Origin: Oegoconia quadripuncta
Taxonomy: Eukaryota; Arthropoda; Insecta; Lepidoptera; Autostichidae
NCBI GenBank assembly: GCA_949316235.1
Contig: OX438755.1
Coordinates: 17,994,151 to 18,058,150, forward strand
Direction: 5' to 3'
DNA length: 64,000 bases
The notes beneath the pieces are model-generated. The model was not told the DNA's origin and did no database searches. It saw only the letters and a program-made list of their open reading frames with translations. Numbering within the stretch: the first letter of the stretch is position 1; each line of letters begins with the position of its first letter. This document shows, one piece after another, positions 22,401 through 34,400 of this stretch. The translations under genes were made by a program, and so were the position numbers.

Positions 22401-25400
22401 GGCACGTACATACACAGAGCCGTATTTAGACGAGATTGTACAATATATTCGTGAGTGTCGTAATAGGCGATTATGGGATCACGGGATTAACAGCAAAGCC
22501 AAATGATTCACTTCAACAGCCTTACACCTCTCTACCGTTGGGGCACAGCCTCCTGTCATTGAGAAAGTATATGGGCTATATTCCACCACGCGGACCCAGT
22601 GCCGATTGGTTTATTTCTGTCAACCTTTAAATGAAAACAACCGGGTTCCACTATAACGTACTCTAATCTAAAGCCCTAAATCTAAAAATCTAAAGTCTAA
22701 AGCACCGGTAATAGTCAAATTGACATGTTGTTATGGATTGTAATTTAATATTGTATTTTGACACAACATAATATTTGACGACCGGTTGGTTTAGTGGATG
22801 GTGACCCTGTCAGCGAATGCAACGGTTGCGGGTTCGAATCCCGCGAGGGGTAAATGTTTGTGTGATGAATACGAACATTTATTCCCGAGTCATGGATGCT
22901 TATATAAATATTTATCCGTTATCTAGTATCCATAGCACAAACTTTGCTTAGTTTGGGATGATTGGTAGAAGTGTCCGAAATATTAAAAAAAAAGTAAGTT
23001 CGTGATATTAAAAGTTATTCCGGGTGAACACATTGGTGTAGTTTATCGTGTCCGATATAGTCGTTGCATAAAATTTTATTTCTATTTTTTATGTGTTAAA
23101 TATTTGTACGCCCTAACAGGCCAATTTCGTTGGACTACTTACTTATCTACAAAAGACCGTTATCTGTACACCCAAAATCTAAAAAATTAAATAAGACAGC
23201 TGTCTCTTAATAATTTATTGTTTCATATGAACATAGAACGAAAGGGAAGCACTCGTGACGCAGTCGCATTGACGATTTTTAACCGACTTCAAAAAAGGAG
23301 GAGGTTCTGCATTCGGGGCGTATTTTTTAAATAGTATTATGTAGGTATTCGTACACCTGACACGGTTAGTGCTTGACAACTAGTGTCATTTACAATAATT
23401 GCTCGTGTTTCGGAGGGCACGTTGAGCTGCTGGCCTACAGGGGCAACACTGTCAGGTGGCCACTAGTCTGACGTTCTGTTGTATGATTGGTTGGTTCTTC
23501 GTGCGCTCGGCAATTTTACGGTTTCTCATTGGTCAATGTTATCGATGACATATCGATGAAGTTGCACAATTAAAACAGGTAAATTAGAAAATCAAACTTT
23601 CTTAGGCCCGTATTAATAAACCATTCTCAAGATTGAGAACAGTCTTGTGACCGGTCTCAAGTAAATGTGTTGATTAATAAACCTAACTTGAGACCTGAAA
23701 AGCACGTGTATACTCAAGCAGTACTCAGTACTCAGTGCACCTCGCACGTATTAATAAACGAAATTCAAGACTATCATTTATTCGCCGCTTAGGCGAATAC
23801 TTGTGAAGTGATCTCAGCTGAGTAGACCTCAAGATTGGTTATAAATTAGCACGGAGCTTGAGATAGAATCAACTGCTTAAGACGCATCTCGGTTGATACA
23901 GCCTCAAGACTTGTATTGAGATTGATTTATTAATACGGGCCTAAAAGTTAGAACAAATCAGAATCTTGGCCAAACAGAAACTGTTGCAGCATCTGACAAT
24001 CAGTCAATCGTTTATTGCTCCATACTTTTACAGTTAAAGTATAATTCATTGTTTTTATTTATTTAATTAATCATAACATATTAACTATTTAAAAACCAAA
24101 AAAACAAAAAACAATGTTTTTTGTTTTGCCGGCACCATGTTGAATTATTAAGGCGAAGTTTAGGCTACAAGGGGTAACATAGAAATCTACGTATACAGGG
24201 TGACTGGAAATTAGTGGCGGAACCGTTAATGGGTGATAGAATGAGGGAATTCCAGTCAATATTACTACCAGACCTACTGTCCTAAAGTTAATCCTTTCCA
24301 AGATATTCCTACTTATTTTTTTTTTACAAAAATTCCTACTTAGAATCTTAAAATAGCTATAAATCCTAAAAATTGGTATTTCTGACCCATTTTTTTTTGT
24401 TTTGCAACACTTGGAAAGGATTAACTTTCAAATTCAAATTCAAATTCAAAGCATTTTTTTTTTTTTTTTTATTTCAACGTAAGATACATGATATCATTTG
24501 TTGAATGTCAATTTAAATCTATTGGAAATAAAAATAGGGCTAAGCATTTTTCGGTCAGTCAGTATGTCCAAGCTACCACCGCTTCGGAAAGGGAAATCAT
24601 CTGTGGGAAAAGAAGCGGCGCAAGAAACCCACAGGATCATTTTCTTTTCTTTTCTTTTTTTTTATATATATAAAAGTATACAACTAATACAATTTTATAA
24701 TTTTTGGGAGCTGGGCGAAGTATACCAAGCGTTTTTGTCATTTAGGTAGTCACTAATTTTGTAATAACTTTTTTTTGTTAATGTTGTTTTGACATGGTTT
24801 TTAAATTGTTTTTCATTTAGATTAATGATATTTTCAGGTATAAGGTTATAAAAGCGTATACAGTGTCCCATAAATGATGTATTAACTTTGCTCAGTCTGA
24901 ACATAGGGGTGGCTAATTTGTCCTTATGTCTCAAATTTAAGTTATGCTTATCGCTATTTTTTGGGAATGCAGAAATATTTTTTCGTACGTATATAATATT
25001 CTCGTAAATAAATTGTGAAGGAACAGTTAAAATATTAATTTCTTTGAACCTGTCCCGCAGAGAGTCATATCGACGCAGATTATATATTGCGCGGACTGCC
25101 CTCTTTTGCAAAATAAAAATATTTTCAGTATCAGCTGCTCGTCCCCAAAGCAAAATACCATATGACATGATACTGTGGAAGTAACTAAAGTAAACTAATC
25201 TTGCAGTAGCCACATCTGTTAGCTGTCTAACTTTAGGACAGTAGGTCTCATAGTAATATTGACTGGAATTTCCTCATTCTATCACCCATTAACGGTTCCG
25301 CCACTAATTTCCTGTCACCCTGTATACATTATCCTCCTTTGTGGGGCACGCGGGTAAAACCAGATAACTCACGTGTCATCGTCAGCCTTCATGAACCAAT

Positions 25401-28400
25401 CGGCTTCTCTTCGGTAATGTTCGTAGACGTAGCGGAACGCTGCCTTCGTCTTCGCCCAGAGGTGGTCGCGGCCTTCCTCTACCGGCAGCTTGATTGCTGG
25501 CAGAGACGAATCTGGAAATAAGGAGTGGCATGGGATATAAAATTCATACGTCAAAAGATTTTATTTCATAGGATAAAACTATCACTTGAATACGTAACAT
25601 TTTAAACAGACTCCAAACGAGGAGGTGGGAGACGAACAAGGTTCGTCTGTATGTATTTTTTATGTATGTTCTGTTCACACATATTTTCGTCAATTTTTAT
25701 CCGATTTTGATGATTGATTTTGTTTAAATTTGGTTAAGTAATATCAGCACTAGGAGCATGACAGTCGCGATAAACGTTTATGTCGCTCGAGATATTTGTC
25801 CTGCTCATTCACTTGGGACGAAATATACAGGATGAATTTGAATTCGTGTCGAATAGAATAGAATAATCTATATTGCCGCCTCCGTGGCTCAATGTAAACA
25901 ACATTGGGTTTACGATTCGGAGGTCGCGGGTTCGATCCCCAGCGGGGTACATGTTTAAGTACTCGGTTTGGTTGGTGGTAGGGCATTTTAAATGTCCGCC
26001 TGGCTACCTACCACCATCTTATCTAAATCTGCCTCCAAGCAGCAATGTTAATAGCATTGTCGTGTTCCGGTTGTCAGAGATAAGATAGCCAGTCCCCCAA
26101 ATGTGTTGGGGTTTCCGGGTCAGTACGCTTCCATCTTCGACCTCATCTTCACTTAACATCAGGTGTGATTGAGGTCAAGTACCAACCCGTTATGCATAAA
26201 AAAAAATCTATATTTGCTAAAAATGTGGTACACAAGGTTGTTAATTATAAAATAAAGTATCACACATTTTACCAGGAACTGGCATGCAGAATAGAATTCA
26301 TAATAACATAATAGATTTAAATACCTAAACAATTACAATCAAATAAAAAATTAATAATCCATCAATAATAATGCAATTTTTCTCAGTGCACGTATGTATG
26401 TCTATCCTATCGAACATGTTTTCCTTCACATTTGCAGGGTCTTGCTGGAAGAAATCTCTTTTTAGAGATAAGCTAGTGCCTTTTGTACATCCTATATCTA
26501 ATGTATTTGACCTTTATGTGTACTCGTGTGCAATAAATTATAAAATAATAAATAATAATAATGCTAGGTTATTTGTGATAATAATAAAATGTCAGTTAAT
26601 TTAGTCGAATATCGCAATAATTCAAAATTTAAATATATCCGATGTCATTAAAATAATATAAAATTTAACAATAAAGCAACAACGTTTTGTCGTATAACAT
26701 TTTGTTTTTTTATTTATTTTATTTTTATTTCGAGATCCCCTCGACAGAACAGCTAGTAGCACCTTTATTATGGCCAGTTATATCAATACACAGTGTCAGT
26801 TATTTCAGCATAGGTAATAATAAATTCAAAATTAAATAAACAGAACGCATTTGTAAAACTGGTTATCCTTTAAATAATATAATATCTAATTAGAATTTAC
26901 ATTTCAGTGCAGTGCAGTAGTTAAAATACTCTTCAATTGTGTAATTCCGATTAATTGGGGACATCACTTTTTTTATGCATAACGGGTTAGCACTTGACCT
27001 CAATCACACCTGATGTTAAGTGAAGATGAGGCCGAAAGTGTAAGCCTACTGACCCGGAAACCCAAATATTTGGGGAACTGGCTATCCTATCTCTGACAAC
27101 CGAAACACAACAATGCTTATTAACATTGCTGTTTGGCAGCAGATTTAGATAAGATGGTGGTAGCTAGCCAGGCGGACATTTAAAATGCCCTACCACTAAC
27201 CAAACCGAGTACTAAACATGTACCCGGCTGGGGATCAAACCCGCGACTTCGGATTCGTAAACCCTATGAACAACATAGGGGTGGCTCAATGTAAACATAC
27301 ATTGAGCCACGGAGGCGGTTACACTCTTGATTACAATCAATTTTTTAAAAAAACGTATCAGGTGTATCGAATGACTTGTGCTGCATAGGTAAGCTTGAGT
27401 AATAAAGACAGAAATACATTACCTTCCTCCGTACTCATAAACACCAGCTTATTGCATCTCTTCCCCCACGTGGCTTTGACATGTTCGGCCTTCGTTTTAT
27501 GATTCTTCGGCCCTGTCATGATCCAACAAAGCACACGGACGCGCTTCGCCAGTTCGTCCGCCACCGTTCTGTCTTCATCCCTGTGCGCTGGTTCGTCACT
27601 CGAATGGCTACCGACCGATGCTATTGGATGGCGTTCCAGGTCTCGCACTGATTCTCTGGAAGGTGATTGGTTGGTCACAACTATCATCAATTTTATTTTG
27701 CAGATTTTGTTTGACCAGCTCCTAGATGTTCTGAAGATTCATTTATCTTTTATACCTACTTTCGTTTTCCACCTCAATCATAGAAATACGAATGTTACTT
27801 TCTATCTATTAGAAGTCCGATTTTTTGTATGCACAAAGGGTTAGCTCTTGACCTTAATCACACCAGCATGGGTAACATGATCGCACGCGCTATAGTTTAT
27901 CACACGTTATATCCTGCGCATCTGTCAAAATGCTGCTGTATGACTGTTGGCGCTTATTTTCAGAGATGACCGCGACAAAATTGTCATTAACATGACATCT
28001 TGCGACCCCCTACGTCCCCATCTTCATATTCAGCAGTGGTTACCACTGCTGAAGTGGCTGCGTAGGTGGAAGCGCGTTCACCAGGAACTTTTTATCACCA
28101 ACGCTTGGAACAAAATGCTATCTCAACATTGCTGCTTGACGTCACACGCAGAAGAGCCGGTGGTAGCTAGCCTGACGGACATTTAAATATATCCTACCAC
28201 CAACCAGAGTACTAACTGGTACCTAGCTGGGAATCGAACCAGCAACTTCCGTTTTGTTCTTTATATTGATCCACAGAGGCGGTTATAAACATTAAAGGAG
28301 CGTCCACACGGCAAGATTGTGAGCATTTGAAGTGTTGGATAAATTTTCGAAACATTAGTGCAATTCCTACTGACAAATTATCCAACCAAGGTCAGAGTTC

Positions 28401-31400
28401 GGACAGCTAAGTTGAAAGATGAGAATAGGTCCTTCTTAAAGACATTCGTACTTCCATGACATCGGCTTAATTGTATTCCATTCAACATAAAGGTAATAGA
28501 AACATGTTAAGAGCAAAGCCATGAAGTGACGAACTATGGACAATTTGAATTTTCCATGTCATGGTACAGTAACAGATTTTCTATTTCCACAAATGTGTTG
28601 TCACCCAAAGGACTGTAATCTAGTGAACTGACGGCCATTTAGATAAATTGCAGGCTTAAGTTAGTGAGTATAAGCCTACAATCTACCTAATCCGTGACTA
28701 AAGATAACGCGTAAAGTTATGAATTACCTATGAATTTGTGACAGAGATTTCATGTATATTTTGATACACACAACTAGGGGCTGGTTAAATATTTGATTTA
28801 CATATGCCGAATGAGTTTTTTTACCGTAAGGAAAAAATAGGAAAAAATAAAATATAAGTAAGTGAAATAGAAGGTATTGGCATAATTAGTTTTTTTTTTC
28901 AAAACAATAATTGAATAAATCCTTGATTGTGTAATTTGACGGTCGCGTTTGTAGCCTATTCCACATATTTACATCATTAAATTAAATAAATAAAGAAAAT
29001 TTGGAGAAATATGAGTTCTAAATAAATTTCGCATGATAAAAACCCTACGAAACACGCCAGTCGCATACTTGAAAAAAAAATAATTAAACTACCTATGCCA
29101 ATAACTTGTATTTCACTTACCTAATATGCCCTATTTTATTCCTTACGGTAAAAAAACTCATCCGGTATAAACTACAGCATAAGTAGGTAGCATAAAAATT
29201 CAACAGTTTATAATGTTCTTTATCCATATGAATACATTTGACAAGCATGACTATTTCACACTCTTAACTAATTTAGCGGCAAGCAAAACAAAATGTAATG
29301 CGCAAGGTGAAATACAAGACATAAATGAGATGGCACAAGGTCGTATATCTAGAGAATTTTAATCACATGCGGTTGGCGGCAGAGGCGGCTCCAGGGGGTT
29401 TGGGGTGGTTTCTTGCTGCAACCACACTTGATATTATGGTAAATGAGGCCGAAGCGGGTTCAGTTACATTGTGAAAAAATCACACTGCACCTTACCAGGA
29501 TTTTCTCCCATTGGGTTACAATATGATACAACAGGTTGTTACTAAAGGGGAATAAAGAACTCAGAAATCTCTTATCTTATCTCAAGTAGCTGGATATTAT
29601 GCAGCGTGGAAATTTGAGATGGCCAATTCTATCTACAAGAAAACGTTATTTGGAGACTAATACAAACTTTTTCAATTTCCTCAAATAAATTGTTCGCGTA
29701 ATTCAATTCTCTTACTCTGAGTGATTTGTTCAAGCAACTATCTTAAAGGGATCATACATACTATCTTGGGGTACATACATACTACAAATCATAGAAATTG
29801 TAAAATTAATTTTCCATACATTTGTTAGTACCTAAGTCATTATGATAACAAAGCTTTGTCTTCTTCCTATTCGGGCGGGGCACCATTACATTCTAAATAT
29901 TTAATAATAATAATAAATTATTGCTCTTTTGTCCATTATTTTCATTACCAAGTAAGATTATTCTAGTAAGATTATCGAATGCCATTAGTGTACTTATTAT
30001 AAATAAATCAAATATACTTATTAACATAATATTTATAATTAACCCTTAATTCACATTAAATGTAGTTTGAAACCATATTTTTTTTAAATACTTAAATAAA
30101 TATAAATTTTGATTATTACATTTTGTCTAAATACGAAAATCCTTATCTGCGTCAATACAACGATGGCGATGGTCAAACCCTCCCATGGAAAGTGATGCGA
30201 ATAGGGCCATGTCCACCTTAGCAATTCATGTGAATTAATCTCAGCAGACCCTTATTAATTCCTTTCATTTTTGCAATTGATAATATGTTCAAGCTTTTTT
30301 TTTGTGTAAACGAAGTTAAGCATCTCTGGCGGGGTCAGTCCTTCGATGGACGACCACTAATGTGAATTACAAATATTGGGTCTTTACCTATGAAATTGGA
30401 GTTTTTTTTTCGTTAATCATATGTACCAATTCCTGCGATTTTCAAAGCTATATCCAAATTTGTTTTTTGTTTGGAAAATGTAATATTATTTCAAGGTTGC
30501 ACATGAAATATTTTTTAATTTCTGGGCTAAATCTCATAATAAAAAAAATTTTAACAAAGCTATTTTCATGTGCTTCCCATAATCATTTCTTAGATTCGCT
30601 GAAACTTTTATAAAGCGGTTACTTTTAAAAATTAACGCTGCCTATACTTTACTTGATGTTATCCGATAATACACAAAGTTTAGCTACATTTGGATTTGCC
30701 GTTCCCAAAAAATATCAAAAATGTTTGTATGGAGAAAACAGTCTTAATGAAATTCTTCATACAAAACGCCAATTTCATAGGTAATAAATATAGTATATAT
30801 ACAAATATATAATATAAATAGGTAAGGAATACTTAAGTTTCTTGCGAGGAGCGTCGGTATGGCTCAGTAGAGGAGACACAGTCTCCCAATTTGGGAGATC
30901 CAGGTTCGATGTCCAGGCAGGCCATGCACAAATAAGTATTTTAATTTAATTACTTATGTGCATTTATCCGACTGCTCTTAAACGGTGAAGGAAAACATCG
31001 TGAGGCGACATACATCCCTGAGACATTAAAAAAAATCGAAGGCATGTGAAGTCTCCAACCGCACTGGGCCAGCGTGGCGGACTATGGCCCTTACTCCCTC
31101 AATATGTTAATATCCCTGCAGTGGGATGTCTACGGAGTGATGATGATGACTACGAAACCACGTGTTGCAATGAACATCGACCACAGGAGACCACGAAAAG
31201 TCATAATTAAGGCCAAACAAAATTATCGATCCTTATTGTCTATCGAGTCGTGAAAAATGGGATCTTCTCAGGTTATCAGTGATCCCGTCATAACACGAGT
31301 ACCGGTTACTGTTGCAAGTTACTTAATTTTTTCCCAGCCTTTCTACTCGATTTCCTGACTTCTCCAGACTACCTACTAAAACTCCCTGACTTTTCTCGGT

Positions 31401-34400
31401 TTTCCAGAGTGGACACGCAATGTGTATAATTCAAAAGTGACCTCTTTGGAAACAGACATCCACAGTCTGTTGATAATTACATTAGTTATCTGCAAATGAT
31501 ATTGAAGTTCAATTATAGACAAATTAGAAATTACACACTTGGAAATCGAAACCAGTTCTTCTGATAGCTGTCTTGAAATTGTTCTATGGTATCTAAAAAT
31601 ATATAAGTAGGTAAGTAATAAATTATAGGCAGACATATATAGGGTGACATTGAATTAGTTGTTGATATCAAAAGATATGGATGTACTCATAATTACTAAT
31701 AACTTTCCCAAAAAATTACTTCCTTAAAATTATTTTTTTGAGAACACACTTCCATCTTGGGCCCTAAGGCCCATGATAAGTGAACCTAAGTTAGTCAGTG
31801 CTTAAAAAGTTGTTTTGTCTATGAAGGTTTTTTAAAAAAAAGAAAGAAAAAAATATTTTGTAAACGTAATATATCTCTCTTGGGACCAAAATCTAATTAA
31901 ATGTCACCCTGTATACGAACTTAGTAGTCACGAAGTCACACTAATCAAATTAAATATTGAGCTCTATGTTGAATGTTCTAGTAAGGAGTTCACAATCAAT
32001 TATTATGAGACCAAGTGTGGTTAATATCTAAAATGGCCGTGTGGTTCCCGGCAAAGTAGAACTCTCTTCCTGTGGGTCGTAACAAGCAACTAAGGAATCA
32101 ACAGTCCATAAAATACGAACCCTGTTTCTAATGGCCATATGGGCGAAAAATTTTATTACACCATACAAGGACATTTAATTGACAATAACTTGTAATAATT
32201 ATTTTAATTTAAAATTTGTTATTTCAACATTCCATATTTTAATTTGAAATTTGGTATATATAAAAATCTAACTTTAACTTTTTATTTTATGGTCGTCTAT
32301 ATTACGGTCGACCAATTTTTTTTTGTTTTTTATGCACAACGGATTGGTACTTGACCTCAATCTCACCTGATGTTAAGTGAAGATGAGATGAAGATGTTAC
32401 TGCCAGAGTCCGGTTGTATGGCTAAAACGCTGAATGAGGTTGACCAGAAATTGACATTCTCGTAAGTTGACATTTCAACATGTTGACATTTCTATATTCC
32501 TTTGTGTTATTTTGATGATTAATTGTTATTAGTTTTACCACTAGATAGATTATGTATTGGTATGTTTTTAATGTGATTTGTTAAATTAAAAGGCACTTAC
32601 TCGTTCTATTCCACAAAAAATTCTTAGAGCACAATAGCAATTAATTGTATGAATGCTGATTTTATTTGTATCAAACCGTCCAATATTTATGGACTGAATG
32701 AGGAGAATGTTATAACACCACCACCGCAGCATGATATCGTTTGTCGCGAGCGACATGGGAATGAGAGTGGGATAGTTGTATATTTCGTCCAAGCGAATGA
32801 GCAGGACCAACATTATCTCGCGCGACATAACGTATATCACGCTTGTCATGCTACTATTGTGTTGACCAATAATTGTATTATTAGAGTTTCATCTATCCGA
32901 TCCCAATGGTATTTTTTAGATAGTTTTTGTTAAAAATTTATACGTTTTTCCACATCGCGTTATAACCCTCAAAACAATGTATGTAGGTAAGGCCCGCTAA
33001 TTTTGTACAAAATATCACATTGGAAAAGTAACACACAAGTAACACACCTAGCGTGGTAACACACCGGAATGATGTAAGGTAAGGTTTACATTCTCGGTTT
33101 TATATTAAAAAATAAAAGTGATTTTACAAAAAACTTCGGAAAAACTATATAATAGTTTTTCAGAACCCGCTGATCGTCTTTCATGACAAAGCTTTCCCAG
33201 GCAAACCCTCGGGGCATACAACAAATTTCAACTAAAACTAACATGGTCCTTATAACTTTTTTAAGTTTGTTAGTCACGCAGCGGCGATCTATGAAATTAA
33301 TAAGTATGTCGTGTATTGGCAAGAGGGATTTAAAATTAACGATTTTCGGATTTATCCTTGGCTTATGCCAAAAGACCTACCCTATTGGTCAATAAGTAGG
33401 TTTGTTAGTATACGTTTTGGAAGTCCGTATCTTTTTATTACGTTACTCTTAGATACTTGATTTTTTAGGGCAGTATGAGGTCTGTGAGTGCACAGACCTT
33501 ATACTTAATATTCGATATAAATTTCAACTGTATACCTCAAGTCGTTTCTAAGGTCAACGCTAATATTGTGTACGGAACCCTCAGTGCACGATTCCTACTC
33601 GCCCTATCTAGACCATCTTTTTTTAATTTAAAATGTATACTAGGTACTTCTTACGGACTTGATTTTTTGAACAGCCTATTTTATTTGTATCACATAAAAT
33701 TCAGGTATTTAAAATGGTTCTACTGAATTACTTATGTTACATACATAACTCACATCCTTTATTCCAAATGGGGTGGTCAGAGATATCCCATACATTTGTG
33801 TTTGGGTGTTCCAAACATTAGAGTTTAATTATTGAAACAACTTGGATCACCTTACTAAACATACAGAAATGCGCACGTGACAGTTGAGCCCATCGCCGTT
33901 AAAACGTGCAAATCTATTGATGTTTTTTGATGTCCCATAGTCGCATTTTACGACACCCATGGGAAGAGACTGGTTGGTTCTATGCTTTGTACGTGCCGAA
34001 ACCACAGAGCACGAATTCTAGTGTTATATAATAAAACAAATGAAACAATACTGAACAGTTTAAAAACATTGTTGAAATGTCAGAGCAATGGTCGTGTATT
34101 TATAAGTGTCTTTGGCATCACCGCATCGATAAAAAATATTTAGATGACTATGAGTAATGTACGAATTGTTTAAAGTATTCATGTTTTTACTCAAATGAAG
34201 CGGAAACAATAGGCGATGTGACGGATAGCGAACCAAAGTATTTACATAACAATAATAAATAGATATTAATGAACAATAAACTCTTGATTTGTAACAAAAA
34301 TAATTATACACATTCTCTGAGGCCATTTCTATAGCAAATCTATAAGGATTCGCCGTAATCGAACGTCTCTGACATTTCCTGGAGTCATGGTTGTAAAATG

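Noticed and set aside
24488..24749. Short plus-strand frames containing '[18 protein letters not shown]'-like sequence
   Set aside because: The same peptide-like string recurs at 18382-18711 because it is the 3' untranslated part of a LINE read by chance.
25875..25945. tRNA gene (B box ggttcgatccc with upstream A-box-like sequence)
   Set aside because: The same sequence recurs at many places fused to a fixed 250-bp body, and the head does not fold into a proper cloverleaf; it is the head of a SINE. The same applies to 22777, 36214, 54397 and 30847.
30362..30613. 83-codon frame as a possible membrane protein
   Set aside because: It lies inside the TIR-bounded element 30384-30784, is T-rich and hydrophobic by composition, and has no transposase motif.
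33086..33395. Overlapping 78- and 70-codon frames suggesting a viral or cellular insert
   Set aside because: No recognisable motif, both strands are open equally, and composition is that of the surrounding intron.
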